Shown here piece by piece: positions 46,359 through 55,137 of a DNA stretch of 64,000 nucleotides; within the stretch, counting starts at the first letter, position 1, and every line of letters begins with the position of its first letter. Position numbers and translations under genes: made by a program. The stretch is taken from the NCBI RefSeq assembly GCF_030819275.1, contig NZ_JAUTBL010000002.1, forward strand, positions 746,501 through 810,500, written 5' to 3'. This DNA comes from Agrobacterium larrymoorei. Lineage in GTDB: Bacteria > Pseudomonadota > Alphaproteobacteria > Rhizobiales > Rhizobiaceae. Under the pieces are notes generated by a model. That model made no database searches. It was not told where the DNA came from and worked only from the letters and a program-made list of their open reading frames with translations.

Positions 46359-46391
46359 CACCACCCTCGTGCTTTGGCTTTGAGGGTGGTG
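46359..46391 (+). terminator. Hairpin after the second L,D-transpeptidase
   Basis: CACCACCCTC and GAGGGTGGTG form a perfect 10-bp stem with a 13-nt loop, 20 bp after the stop. No clear U tract. Confidence 0.7.
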
Positions 46392-46486
46392 CAAACACAT
46401 GCTTTTACAGCGCCAGCCCGCCACTCTCTTCCCCTATCGTGAGTGGCGAGAACGTTGCGTTGCGACGAGGGGCGGCGCGGTCGTCG

Positions 46487-46933
46487 TCATGCTCGCGCCA
46501 GATTGTCCTTTAGAGAATTTAGCCGATCCCGAATTTGCCCGAGTTCTTCAAGGCTGCATCCTGTCGCTTCGCCGATGGATCGCATGACGTGAACGGCCTT
46601 CTTCTTCATGTCCGCACCTTCCGGCGTCAGGCTGATCACGACCTGCCGCTCGTCCTGCTTGCCGCGTTTGCGGGTGATGAGGCCTGCCTGCTCCAGCCGT
46701 TTCAGGAGAGGGGATAGGGTACCTGAATCGAGGCCGAGCATTTCGCCGAGCGCCTTCACCGTGGCGTTGTCTTCCTCCCACAGCGCCATCATCACCAGAT
46801 ATTGCGGGTAGGTCAGGCCCAGCGGCTCCAACAACGGCTTATAGGCCCGCGTAAACGCATGGGCTGCGCCGTAAAGCGCGAAACATATCTGTACGTCCAG
46901 CCTTAAAAGGCCTTCCATTGTCCCGTCGTCCAT
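46487..46933 (-). CDS. ohrR: Organic-hydroperoxide-sensing repressor OhrR
   Basis: A 148-residue MarR-family peroxide sensor. Reactive Cys17 in DVQICFALYGAAHAF is the OhrR hallmark; a second Cys126 near the end makes it the 2-Cys type (disulfide on oxidation, as in Xanthomonas). The DNA-binding part is VKALGEMLGLDSGTLSPLLK with the wing RKRGKQDERQVVISLT. ATG at 46933 with GGAG 9 nt upstream replaces a TTG at 46948. Divergent from ohr, which it should repress together with itself. Confidence 0.95.
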   Translation of the reverse strand: MDDGTMEGLLRLDVQICFALYGAAHAFTRAYKPLLEPLGLTYPQYLVMMALWEEDNATVKALGEMLGLDSGTLSPLLKRLEQAGLITRKRGKQDERQVVISLTPEGADMKKKAVHVMRSIGEATGCSLEELGQIRDRLNSLKDNLARA

Positions 46934-47220
46934 TCGTGTGAGCTCCAAAATGCGCTGTTGAAGCGCCCTCCCGCTGCTCGGACAGCTGCCACCGAAACCG
47001 GTTTCACAAGAACAGGATCGACCGAGGCGCCGATCTCTTTGAGATCAAAGGCCTATGGTGTTGTCGCGTTCTGCGAAATTCCGTTCCGGCGAAGCAATTC
47101 CGCTCGTCAGGGAAGCGCTCTAGGGAACATTTTATCCCGTCACTCGGTTCCTGCTGCATGCGAAGGCCGAGCAAACTTATTAACCTTATCGCAGACCATA
47201 AAAATTTTTTCAATGCGCAA

Positions 47221-47244
47221 AATTGTATTGCGCGCAATTGAATT
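47221..47244 (+). promoter_or_regulatory. Probable OhrR operator
   Basis: AATTGTATTGC and GCAATTGAATT form an 11-bp inverted repeat with two mismatches around GC, 44 bp before the ohr ATG, in the 354-bp ohrR-ohr spacer. No other element was found in that spacer. Confidence 0.65.
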
Positions 47245-47287
47245 ATGCACTACAAGATATCCAACGCAAACGAAGGGAGTACATGAC

Positions 47288-47713
47288 ATGCCAATTCTTT
47301 ACACGACCAAGGCGACGGCAACCGGCGGCGGACGCGAGGGCAATTCCAAGACCGAAGACGGCGTTCTGGACGTTACTTTGACGGTTCCGAAGGAGCTCGG
47401 CGGTAACGGTGCCCACGGCACGAATCCAGAGCAGCTTTTCGCAACCGGTTATTCCGCCTGTTTCCTCGGCGCGCTGCGGGTTGTCGCTGGCAAGGAAAAG
47501 GTAAAGCTGCCTGATGATACGGCCGTGACCGCAAGCGTTGGCGTTGGCCCACGGGAAGACGGCGGCGGTTTCGGCATCGACGTGTCGCTCAAGGTCAACA
47601 TTCCAGGCCTCGACAAGGCAACCGCGGAAGATCTCGTGAAAAAGGCACACATCGTTTGCCCCTATTCGCACGCTCTGCGGACCTCGACGGAAGTGCCTGT
47701 TTCCGTTGAATAA
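47288..47713 (+). CDS. ohr: Organic hydroperoxide resistance protein
   Basis: A thiol peroxidase of the Ohr/OsmC family that reduces organic and lipid hydroperoxides in the cytosol. The 141-residue protein carries both reactive thiols, Cys58 (GYSACFLGALR) and Cys124 (HIVCPYSHALR), and the family segment GAHGTNPEQLFATGY. ATG at 47288 follows GGGAG with a 9-nt spacer; a longer upstream frame is not coding. Induction through OhrR is expected. A strong terminator follows. Confidence 0.97.
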   Translation: MPILYTTKATATGGGREGNSKTEDGVLDVTLTVPKELGGNGAHGTNPEQLFATGYSACFLGALRVVAGKEKVKLPDDTAVTASVGVGPREDGGGFGIDVSLKVNIPGLDKATAEDLVKKAHIVCPYSHALRTSTEVPVSVE

Positions 47714-47749
47714 AGCTTTTGACCATTAAGACGGTGATATCTGCTCGAG

Positions 47750-47783
47750 CGGCCGGTTGCCCCCAACCGGCCGTTCTTGTTTT
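47750..47783 (+). terminator. Intrinsic terminator of ohr
   Basis: CGGCCGGTTG and CAACCGGCCG form a perfect 10-bp stem with loop CCCC, followed by TTCTTGTTTT. Confidence 0.95.
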
Positions 47784-47823
47784 CTGAAAGAAATCCGTTA
47801 TATTCTTTCTCAGGAAAGGATTG

Positions 47824-48207
47824 ATGATGGATATCCAACTCAAGCCGACAGCGGAGTCCAAAGAGGGAAGGGTCGTTACGAAAGCCGCCGTCGCGGCGTC
47901 GGAAAAACTCGGCCTGACCGCAGCACGCCTTTCAGATATTCTCGGTATTTCCGCCCCCACCGTATCAAGGATGAAGAGGCAGGATTTTTGTTTGGAGCCT
48001 GGCAGCAAGCCGTTCGAACTTGCCGTGCTTTTGATCCGTGTCTTCCGCTCGCTCGACGCCATTGTCGGCGGGGATGACGCGGTTTCCCGTGCGTGGCTTC
48101 AAAACCACAATGATGCGCTTGCGGGCGTGCCCGCCGAAAAACTGACCTCCATCACCGGTTTGCTCGATGTCCTTTCTTACCTGGACGCCAGACGCGCTCC
48201 GCTCTGA
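47824..48207 (+). CDS. Xre/MbcA/ParS-type antitoxin of a RES-Xre module
   Basis: A 127-residue protein. The N-terminal part holds an Xre-like helix-turn-helix (LTAARLSDILGISAPTVSRM), and the C-terminal part the MbcA/ParS/Xre toxin-binding domain (ELAVLLIRVFRSLDAIVGGD, SRAWLQNHNDALAGVPA). The antitoxin plugs the active site of the RES toxin and represses the operon. AGGAAAGG precedes tandem ATGs. The toxin gene begins 41 bp before its stop, so synthesis is coupled. Confidence 0.92.
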   Translation: MMDIQLKPTAESKEGRVVTKAAVAASEKLGLTAARLSDILGISAPTVSRMKRQDFCLEPGSKPFELAVLLIRVFRSLDAIVGGDDAVSRAWLQNHNDALAGVPAEKLTSITGLLDVLSYLDARRAPL

Positions 48208-48931
48208 AAGTTTTCCGTCCCAAGGGCGCTGGTGGCGTCTTGTCGAGGCGCAGCACCGCGTGTCGACCATGAAACTGGTCGATACCGTGGATGAGCAATC
48301 CCTGCTCGAAGATATTCTGGAAAGCAGCAAGCGGCGTTTTCCGCCGGAATGCGAGGGCCTGGATTATCTGCTTGCGACGCCATTTCGCTACGATTCTGCC
48401 TATCCTTATGGCTCTCGCTTTCGCCGGGCAGGTTTTACGAAGGGCGTTTATTATGCCGCCAGGAGGATAGAGACAGCGCTGGCCGAAATGGCTTTCTACC
48501 GCTTGCTGTTCTACGTCGAGTCACCAGCAACGCCCATGCCCGTCAACGCGGCGGAGTATACGGCCTTTGCCGCCGACATTCGGACAGATGCGGCAATCGA
48601 TTTGACGAAGCCTGCGTTATCCCGCGATGCGGCTCTCTGGACCGACCTCAACGATTACGCAGCATGCCAGGCTTTGGCAGACACGGCGCGTGAGGCGGAC
48701 GTTCAGGCGATCCTTTATCGCTCGGTGCGCGATCCTGAGAAAGGCAAGAATATCGCGCTGTTGTCGCCACTTGGCTTCAAGTCAAAGCGTCCGGTGGCCC
48801 GTTCCAGTTGGCGCATTCGCCTATCGAAAATGGGCATACAGGCCCTTTGCGAGCAGCCGGTTCAGCGTATCGGCTTTTCCCTCGGCGACTTTTCCGCTGA
48901 TCCTCGGATTGCAAGACTGCTAAAGGTCTGA
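48167..48931 (+). CDS. RES-domain toxin (probable NAD+ degrading)
   Basis: A 254-residue toxin. The RES triad is in place: Arg in FRYDSAYPYGSRFRRAG, Glu in ARRIETALAEMAFY, and Ser towards the C-terminus. The KGVYYAARRIETALAE block is diagnostic. RES toxins characterised in Mycobacterium (MbcT) and Pseudomonas consume NAD+ by phosphorolysis or hydrolysis, halting growth. This protein is about 50 residues longer at the N-terminus than short RES toxins. Encoded immediately after its antitoxin, overlapping by 41 bp. Confidence 0.92.
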   Translation: MSFLTWTPDALRSESFPSQGRWWRLVEAQHRVSTMKLVDTVDEQSLLEDILESSKRRFPPECEGLDYLLATPFRYDSAYPYGSRFRRAGFTKGVYYAARRIETALAEMAFYRLLFYVESPATPMPVNAAEYTAFAADIRTDAAIDLTKPALSRDAALWTDLNDYAACQALADTAREADVQAILYRSVRDPEKGKNIALLSPLGFKSKRPVARSSWRIRLSKMGIQALCEQPVQRIGFSLGDFSADPRIARLLKV

Positions 48932-48978
48932 GTCCGACGCAGAGAGGCTTGTGTCGGTCATCGCGACGTCAACTCGTT

Positions 48979-49160
48979 TCAGTCGGTTTGCAGAATCGCG
49001 TAGATGAACTCGTCGCCCCACACCCTGTTGAAGCGATCATTCTGAATGAGATGGGCTTGTTTGCGCATCTCCAGCCGCTCGCAGTGAAGGCTTTGGCGAT
49101 CTGGTGGCCGGACCGAGCTTGGACGCACGCTCCGGCATGTTTTCGGGGTGTCAGGGCGCG
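48979..49160 (-). other. Possible coding remnant downstream of the DUF853 gene
   Basis: On the minus strand, a short open stretch ending at a TGA at 48979-48981 reads in a protein-like way (QAHLIQNDRFNRVWGDEFIY) but has no ribosome site and merges into the DUF853 3' end. Family not recognised. Otherwise 48932-49167 shows no gene. Confidence 0.25.
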
Positions 49161-49167
49161 CGCGAAA

Positions 49168-50733
49168 TTAGCGCCGCAGGCTCCCCAGGATGCCGCGAAC
49201 CAGCGCACGTCCGACCGATGTCGCGACGGAACGGGCCGCACTTTTCATCGCGGCCTCGATCACCGTCTCACGCTGGTAGCCGCTGGAGCGTCTTCCTCCG
49301 CCGGTGGTTGATGCCTGTTTCGGTTCGTCGTCGCCAAAGCCAGGCAGCTTCCAGCGGCCCGCGGCACTGTCTGGCTGCTGGCTTGCCTGCTCTTCCGCCG
49401 CGCGCTTGGCAGCTTCCGCCTCGGCTGCCTTACGCGCGCGTTCGCCCAAAATTTCGAAGGCGGATTCGCGGTCGATATCCGTATCATAAAGACCGGCCAC
49501 CGGGCTGGATGCCATGATGCTGCGACGTTCATCCTCCGTCACCGGACCGACGCGGCCGGACGGCGGACGCACCAGCGTGCGTTCCACGATGGAGGGCGCG
49601 CCCTTGTCCTGAAGGGTGGAAACCAGCGCCTCGCCGGTGCCGAGCGTGGTGATGGCTTCTGCCGTATTGAAGGCGGGGTTCTGGCGGAACGTGTCGGCGG
49701 CGGTTTTCACCGCTTTCTGCTCACGGGGCGTATAGGCGCGAAGCGCGTGCTGCACACGGTTGCCAAGCTGGGCTAGCACCGTTTCCGGCACATCAAGCGG
49801 ATTTTGGGTGACGAAATAGACGCCAACGCCCTTGGACCGGATCAGGCGAACCACCTGTTCGACACGCTCGATCAGCACGCGCGGTGCGTCGTTGAAGAGA
49901 AGATGCGCTTCGTCGAAGAAGAAGACGAGCTTCGGCTTGGCTGGATCGCCCACTTCCGGTAGCTCTTCGAAGAGTTCGGAAAGCATCCACAACAGGAAGG
50001 TGCCGTAGAGGCGCGGGTTCATCATCAATTTGTCGGCGGCGAGAACCGAAATCACCCCGCGCCCGTCGTTGGTGGTGCGCATGATGTCGGCGATTTTCAA
50101 CGCCGGCTCACCGAAGAAGTGCTGTGCACCCTGCTGCTCAAGCACAAGCAGACCGCGCTGCAATGAACCGACGGAGGACTTCGAAATCAGGCCGAACTGG
50201 CTGGAAAGCTCGCTTGCATGCTCGCCCATATAATTCAGCAGCGACTGCAAATCCTTGAGATCGAGGAGCGGCAGGCCACCCTGATCGGCAATCTTGAACG
50301 CGATATTGAGAACGCCTTCCTGCGCTTCCGAGGCATCCATCAGCCGTGCGAGAAGGAGAGGGCCCATCTCGGCGATCGTCGCGCGCACGCGATGGCCCTT
50401 TTCGCCATAGAGATCCCAGAAGATGACGGGAAACTGCTCGAAGGAGAGATCGGAAAAGCCGATTTGTTCGGCCCGTTTCGTCACCCAGTCTTTCGCCTCG
50501 CCGGGCTTGGCGATGCCGGACAGATCGCCTTTGATATCGGCGCAGAAAACCGGGACTCCAGCTTTGGCGAACCCTTCTGCCAACACCTGCAGGGAAACGG
50601 TCTTGCCCGTGCCGGTGGCGCCGGTGATCAGCCCGTGGCGATTGCCGAAACGAAGATCGAGATATTCGCCCTTGTTGAGGCTGTCGTCCGGGTTGCGGCT
50701 CGTGCCGATATAAAGCTTTCCGTCCTGCAGCAT
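49168..50733 (-). CDS. DUF853/HerA-like ATPase
   Basis: A 521-residue HerA/FtsK-superfamily ATPase of the DUF853 (YjgR) family. Walker A is GATGTGKT at residues 38-45, Walker B is KLVFFFDEAHLLF near 270, and a sensor/arginine-rich region RVEQVVRLIRSKGVGVYFVTQNP, quoted here in part, follows. The last 80 residues are Ala/Glu-rich and basic, probably a helical tail. DUF853 proteins are widespread but have no proven role; relatives move DNA or protein substrates as hexamers. It stands alone on the minus strand. Confidence 0.92.
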   Translation of the reverse strand: MLQDGKLYIGTSRNPDDSLNKGEYLDLRFGNRHGLITGATGTGKTVSLQVLAEGFAKAGVPVFCADIKGDLSGIAKPGEAKDWVTKRAEQIGFSDLSFEQFPVIFWDLYGEKGHRVRATIAEMGPLLLARLMDASEAQEGVLNIAFKIADQGGLPLLDLKDLQSLLNYMGEHASELSSQFGLISKSSVGSLQRGLLVLEQQGAQHFFGEPALKIADIMRTTNDGRGVISVLAADKLMMNPRLYGTFLLWMLSELFEELPEVGDPAKPKLVFFFDEAHLLFNDAPRVLIERVEQVVRLIRSKGVGVYFVTQNPLDVPETVLAQLGNRVQHALRAYTPREQKAVKTAADTFRQNPAFNTAEAITTLGTGEALVSTLQDKGAPSIVERTLVRPPSGRVGPVTEDERRSIMASSPVAGLYDTDIDRESAFEILGERARKAAEAEAAKRAAEEQASQQPDSAAGRWKLPGFGDDEPKQASTTGGGRRSSGYQRETVIEAAMKSAARSVATSVGRALVRGILGSLRR

Positions 50734-50947
50734 ATGGCGATCCTTCCCAAGCTATCCGAGCAGCGGTGCCCCATTTTTAATTTCCGCCCTATACTTATAG
50801 GAACTGTTTTGGCCCTCAACAACTGTTTGATAAGGTTGAAAAGAGCAGATCGAAAAACCAGTGTTTCATTGGGCTGCGCGGTCTTGAGTCTATGTTTCAA
50901 TTGTTTTACGTTGACGTGAACGTAATTTCGCATTCAGGAGGAAGTTT

Positions 50948-51340
50948 ATGAGCGAAATCGTAACCCAGGTTGCAGATAGAGTGGGCATTGCGCCGGATAA
51001 GGCGGAAAAGGCTCTCGGCATGATGCTGGGTTTCCTCCAGCGCGAAGCCGATGACGCGGCCGTGGCCAAGATGATCGAATCGATCCCCGGCGCGCCGGAT
51101 CTCGTCGCGCGTTTCAACGGCGAAGGTCAGGGCGGCGGTGGTCTGCTTGGCGGCTTGATGAGCGCCATCGGTGGCGGCGGCATCATGGGTCTTGGCCAGC
51201 AGCTGATGAGCCAGGGCCTCGGCATGGGTGAAATCTCCGCACTTGCCAAGACCACCATTTCGATTGCTCGCCAGCATGCCGGCGACGAAGTCGTGGACAA
51301 GGTGATCGCGTCCGTACCGGGCCTCAGCCAGTTCGCCTGA
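50948..51340 (+). CDS. DUF2780-like small protein
   Basis: A 130-residue protein built of a helical N-terminus (VADRVGIAPDKAEKALGMML), a central Gly-rich loop (GGGGLLGGLMSAIGGGGIMG) and a helical C-terminus ending DKVIASVPGLSQFA. The repeated SIPGAPDL/SVPGLSQF turns match DUF2780-type proteins of unknown role. No signal peptide. AGGAGG lies directly before the ATG, so expression is probably high. A strong bidirectional hairpin follows. Confidence 0.7.
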   Translation: MSEIVTQVADRVGIAPDKAEKALGMMLGFLQREADDAAVAKMIESIPGAPDLVARFNGEGQGGGGLLGGLMSAIGGGGIMGLGQQLMSQGLGMGEISALAKTTISIARQHAGDEVVDKVIASVPGLSQFA

Positions 51341-51352
51341 TCGGCCAATTCT

Positions 51353-51377
51353 AAGCGCTTCCTTCAAGGAAGCGCTT
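51353..51377. terminator. Bidirectional terminator between DUF2780-like and HxlR genes
   Basis: AAGCGCTTCCTT and AAGGAAGCGCTT form a perfect palindrome with a one-base centre (effective loop TTCAA), placed between convergent stop codons. Confidence 0.85.
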
Positions 51378-51380
51378 GCA

Positions 51381-51821
51381 TTATTTCAGGCCCATTATTT
51401 TAGGCGTGGGGATTGCTCTTCGAAGGCTTTCCGCGCCTTTTCTATGTCCGCATGATGCGTCTCCGCCCATATCCAGACGCCGCAGAACGCACTGCCCAAA
51501 AGTCGTGCCGAGATGGGTCAGGCTGTAATCCACATGCGGGGGGATGACCGGGTGCACGGTGCGTTTCACCAGCCCATCGCACTCCATCTGGCGCAACGTC
51601 TTGGTCAACATCTTCTGACTGATATCGCCGACAACCTTGCCGATCTGCGTGAAGCGCATCGTCCCATGCTCTTCCAGAGCTTCCAGGATCAACATCGTCC
51701 ACTTGTCCGCCACCTTGGCGATGATGTCCTGAACCAGCGCTTCGATAACCGGATCCGTTTCATCCGGTGGCGGGTGATGGCGTTTGTCTTCTATGGCTGG
51801 ATCGGCCAGATGCCTCTTCAT
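51381..51821 (-). CDS. HxlR-family regulator with apparent C-terminal frameshift
   Basis: The first 105 residues are a normal HxlR winged helix: KVADKWTMLILEALEEHGTM, ISQKMLTKTLRQMECDGLV and the wing HPVIPPHVDYSLTHLG. After TTFG the annotated frame turns into a Cys/Gly/Arg-rich tail. The alternative frame continues FCGVWIWAETHHADIEKARK and stops at 51395, exactly the aromatic/acidic end expected for HxlR. Removing one G from the GGG at 51494-51496 (CCC on the plus strand) restores it. It is divergent from the SDR gene, which it probably controls, 103 bp apart. Confidence 0.85.
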   Translation of the reverse strand: MKRHLADPAIEDKRHHPPPDETDPVIEALVQDIIAKVADKWTMLILEALEEHGTMRFTQIGKVVGDISQKMLTKTLRQMECDGLVKRTVHPVIPPHVDYSLTHLGTTFGQCVLRRLDMGGDASCGHRKGAESLRRAIPTPKIMGLK

Positions 51822-51924
51822 TCAGACACTCTCCTTTTGGTAAGTATAAATCTTTTGGGTGCCTACTTTCGATTGGAGAGTATCGTAGCTAACTTGGTTT
51901 CATCCAACAAGAGAGGACAGCCAA

Positions 51925-52683
51925 ATGAAGATGACAGGAAACACGATACTCATCACCGGCGGTGGTTCCGGTATTGGCCGCGCACTCGCCGAAGCCTTCC
52001 ATGCGCTTGGCAACAAGGTCATCATTTCCGGTCGACGCCAGTCTGCGCTGGATGAAGTGACAAAAGCAAATCCCGGCATGGTATCGGCCGTGCTCGATGC
52101 GACAAAGGCGGAGAACATTCGGACCTTTGCCGAAACGCTGACGCGTGACCATCCCGAACTCAATGTCGTCATCAACAATGCCGGCATTATGAAGAACGAG
52201 GACATCGCCGCGGCCCCGGACTATCTCGATATTGCGGAGGAGACGATTGCCACCAATCTGCTCGCGCCGATCCGGTTGACCGCAGCTTTGCTTCCGCATT
52301 TTCTGCAAAAGGACAATGCTGCCGTCTTGACCGTCTCTTCTGGTCTCGCTTTCGTGCCGATGGTGGCGACCCCCACCTATAGCGCCACGAAGTCTGCCAT
52401 CCATGCCTATTCGATGGCGCTGCGCGAGCAGTTGAAGGACACACCCGTCGATGTCATCGAGATCGCGCCACCTTATGTGCAGACGATGCTTCAGGGTGAA
52501 AAGCAGGCTAACGACGAGCGCGCCATGCCGCTCGATGCCTTCATCGCGGAAGTTATGGATATCCTGACGAACAGACCCGAAGAGAAGGAAGTGATCGTGG
52601 AGCGCTGCAAGCCATTGCGGTTCGCTGCCGAGAGCGGCAATTTCGATCAGGTCTTCGGCATGGTGAACAGCCTGCGTTCCTGA
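51925..52683 (+). CDS. Short-chain dehydrogenase/reductase (DltE-like)
   Basis: A 252-residue NAD(P)-dependent oxidoreductase. The cofactor loop is TGGGSGIG (residues 11-18), the structural NNAG motif lies at 84-87, and the catalytic triad is Ser138/139, Tyr152 and Lys156 (TYSATKSA). The closest named type by feel is DltE/YvrD-like SDR; the substrate is unknown. GAGGA precedes the ATG. Divergent from the HxlR gene, the usual arrangement for HxlR-controlled, electrophile-responsive oxidoreductases. Confidence 0.9.
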   Translation: MKMTGNTILITGGGSGIGRALAEAFHALGNKVIISGRRQSALDEVTKANPGMVSAVLDATKAENIRTFAETLTRDHPELNVVINNAGIMKNEDIAAAPDYLDIAEETIATNLLAPIRLTAALLPHFLQKDNAAVLTVSSGLAFVPMVATPTYSATKSAIHAYSMALREQLKDTPVDVIEIAPPYVQTMLQGEKQANDERAMPLDAFIAEVMDILTNRPEEKEVIVERCKPLRFAAESGNFDQVFGMVNSLRS

Positions 52684-52732
52684 GCCTGACTGTCCGTGAT
52701 AGGCTTGCGCTCCTGATAGGGGCGCAGGGTCT

Positions 52733-53530
52733 ATGGCCAGACACCAGTTCACGATGCCGAAAACGACGATGCCAGGCGTGGCTGCGGTGATTGCTGATAG
52801 CGACCGCAGCTTTCCCCGTCACATGCATGATCAGTTCGGCATTGGTGTGATCGAACGGGGCGCGCAAAAATCGGCGAGCGGACGTGGGGTGGTCGAGGCT
52901 GAGGCGGGGCGCGTCATCACCGTCAATCCGGGTGAGGTGCATGACGGCATAGCGCTCAGCGAGCGTGGCCGGGCCTGGACGATGCTCTATCTCGATCCCG
53001 AAGTCGTCCATGCAGCATTGTCGGACATTCGCGAACACGATAACCGCGATTTCGAGTTCGTCTACCCTGTCGACCCGCGCCCCTTGGCCGATCGCTTTCG
53101 CGCAGTGTTTCAAACCATGATGTCGCAACGGTCTGCTCTACCGGGCGAGGAAGCTCTCCTCCTGCTGTTGTCTCAGATGCTTGAACGACCTCTTGCCATG
53201 CCGAAGCACGCTGCATCCGTTGCTCTTTCTCGCGTCAGGGAAATGGTGGATGAGGCACCGCAGATGCAGTTCAGCCTCGCCGAATTGGCGGCGGAAGCGG
53301 GCATGAGCCGCTTCCGATTTCTGCGTGCTTTCTCTTCGGTCACGGGGCTGACACCGCACAGCTATCTCATGCAGCGCCGCTTGCACATGGCGCGGCAAGC
53401 ATTGGCAAAGGGCGATGCACCTGCCGAGGCGGCGTTGGCGTCCGGCTTTTGCGATCAGAGCCACTTGAACCGCGTCTTCGTTCGGCACTTCGGCACGACG
53501 CCCGCCGTCTACAGGCATGCGCTCTCCTGA
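52733..53530 (+). CDS. AraC-family transcriptional regulator
   Basis: A 265-residue regulator with an N-terminal cupin ligand-binding domain (FPRHMHDQFGIGVIERG, ITVNPGEVHDG) and a C-terminal double helix-turn-helix (FSLAELAAEAGMSRFRFLRA, SGFCDQSHLNRVFVRHFG). This AraC type is often found next to LysE-family exporters, as here: the exporter gene lies 76 bp downstream and is its likely target. Confidence 0.92.
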   Translation: MARHQFTMPKTTMPGVAAVIADSDRSFPRHMHDQFGIGVIERGAQKSASGRGVVEAEAGRVITVNPGEVHDGIALSERGRAWTMLYLDPEVVHAALSDIREHDNRDFEFVYPVDPRPLADRFRAVFQTMMSQRSALPGEEALLLLLSQMLERPLAMPKHAASVALSRVREMVDEAPQMQFSLAELAAEAGMSRFRFLRAFSSVTGLTPHSYLMQRRLHMARQALAKGDAPAEAALASGFCDQSHLNRVFVRHFGTTPAVYRHALS

Positions 53531-53606
53531 TCGAAACCTGCAATTTCATCCAAGACCGATATGTGGGATCGAAGCAGAGTAACACCTTCTTTCAAGGAAG
53601 GTCCTC

Positions 53607-54218
53607 ATGACACTCGAATTTCTTCTCACATCGGCCATCGTCGTGGCCTCTCCTGGCACAGGCGTGGTGTACACGCTGGCAGCCGGTCTGACACAGGGGG
53701 CGCGCGCAAGCTTGATCGCCGCCTTCGGCTGCACGCTCGGCATCGTCCCGCATCTGCTGGCGGCAATTACCGGCCTTGCGGCGATCCTCCATGCGAGTGC
53801 TGCGGCATTCGCGCTCATCAAATATGCGGGCGTTATTTATCTGCTATACATGGCGTGGAACACGCTGAGAGAAAATGGCGCTCTGCGGGTCGATGAAACA
53901 CAGCCCGCAAGAACGCCGGGCCGCGTCGTGATCGAGGCCATCCTCATCAACCTTTTGAATCCAAAACTCTCGATCTTCTTCTTCGCCTTCCTGCCGCAAT
54001 TCGTCGCGGCAGACTCGTCGTCATCGGCCCGCGAAATGGCCTCGCTCGGCCTCGTCTTCATGGCGATGACATTTGTGATTTTCGCGGCCTATGGCTGCTT
54101 TGCCGCTTCTGTCCGGCGCCAGATTGTTTCGCGGCCTTCCGTACTGGTCTGGCTGCGGCGAAGTTTCGCCGCAGCCTTCGTTGCGCTTGGCCTGAAACTG
54201 GCCTTCGTGCAGCGTTGA
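53607..54218 (+). CDS. LysE/RhtB-family amino-acid exporter
   Basis: A 203-residue inner-membrane protein with six hydrophobic segments. The family motif is PGTGVVYTLAAGLTQGARAS near the N-terminus, and NLLNPKLSIFFFAFLPQFV is the central signature. It exports amino acids or related small molecules; the substrate cannot be told from sequence. GGAAGG lies just before the ATG. Likely controlled by the AraC regulator upstream. Its stop is 5 bp from that of the convergent reductase gene. Confidence 0.92.
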   Translation: MTLEFLLTSAIVVASPGTGVVYTLAAGLTQGARASLIAAFGCTLGIVPHLLAAITGLAAILHASAAAFALIKYAGVIYLLYMAWNTLRENGALRVDETQPARTPGRVVIEAILINLLNPKLSIFFFAFLPQFVAADSSSSAREMASLGLVFMAMTFVIFAAYGCFAASVRRQIVSRPSVLVWLRRSFAAAFVALGLKLAFVQR

Positions 54219-54223
54219 TCGAC

Positions 54224-55051
54224 TTAGTCATCCCATTCCGGCGCCAGATGGCCCGGGTTGACGATGCGTCCGTCCTTCTCCGCCAAAGCAAAGATTGCCT
54301 TCATGTCTTCGTCAGAGAGTTCGAAGTCGAAGATGTCGAAGTTTTCGGGCAGGCGGCTTTCTGTTGCCGTCTTGGAGAGCGCAATCACGTCGGGTTGCTG
54401 GATGGCCCAGCGCAGCGCGACCTGGGCCGCGGTCTTGCCGTGCTTGGCGCCAATATCGCGAAGCACCTCGTCTTTGGGCACCTTGCCATCTGCCATCAGA
54501 TAGTAGGCGGTGATCGAAATGCCGTGCTTGCGGGCAGCCTCGATCACCTTCGTCTGGTCGAGATAGGGGTGGTACTCGATCTGGTTATTGGCAATCGGCG
54601 CATCCGACAGTTTGACCGACTCCTCCGTCAGTGCGACGTTGAAGTTGGAAATCCCGATGTTGCGCGCCTTGCCGGCTTTATGAAGCTCGTTCAGTGCGCC
54701 AATCCGCTCCGCCAGCGGCACGTCGCTCTTCGGCCAGTGCAGAAGAAGCAGATCGACGTAATCCGTTTTCAGCTTCGTCAGGCTCTCATCCACCGAGCGG
54801 ATGAAATCGTCGTGCTTGTATTGGTCCACCCAAACCTTGGTGGTGAGAAAAATGTCGCCGCGCGCGATACCGGAATTGGCGATGACATCACCGACTGCCG
54901 CCTCGTTCTTGTAGACCTGCGCCGTGTCCACATGCCGGAAACCCAGTTTCAGCGCCTGTGGCAGGATGCGGTGGACGTCCTCTTCCGGCATGCGGAATGT
55001 GCCGAAGCCGAGAGCTGGAATGTTTGCGCCATTGGCGTTGACTGTTTGCAT
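54224..55051 (-). CDS. Aldo/keto reductase
   Basis: A 275-residue NADPH-dependent carbonyl reductase. The catalytic tetrad is Asp42, Tyr47 (DTAQVYKNE), Lys72 (TTKVW) and His105 (LLLLHWP), and GISNFNVAL plus the C-terminal PEWDD agree with the prokaryotic AKR5-like group (2,5-diketogluconate reductase relatives). ATG at 55051 with GGAG 10 nt upstream is preferred to an in-frame ATG at 55066. It lies 87 bp downstream of the MFS gene on the same strand and may share its transcript. Confidence 0.93.
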   Translation of the reverse strand: MQTVNANGANIPALGFGTFRMPEEDVHRILPQALKLGFRHVDTAQVYKNEAAVGDVIANSGIARGDIFLTTKVWVDQYKHDDFIRSVDESLTKLKTDYVDLLLLHWPKSDVPLAERIGALNELHKAGKARNIGISNFNVALTEESVKLSDAPIANNQIEYHPYLDQTKVIEAARKHGISITAYYLMADGKVPKDEVLRDIGAKHGKTAAQVALRWAIQQPDVIALSKTATESRLPENFDIFDFELSDEDMKAIFALAEKDGRIVNPGHLAPEWDD

Positions 55052-55137
55052 CGTTTTTGTCTCCATTGCGAATAATGGCCCCGCAAGTTTGCGGGGCAGG
55101 AAGGTCCTCATCCTAAGTACTGAGGACGGGATTTGGT

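Noticed and set aside
46399..46587. A plus-strand frame between the L,D-transpeptidase hairpin and ohrR
   Set aside because: It overlaps the ohrR 3' end antisense and has no ribosome site.
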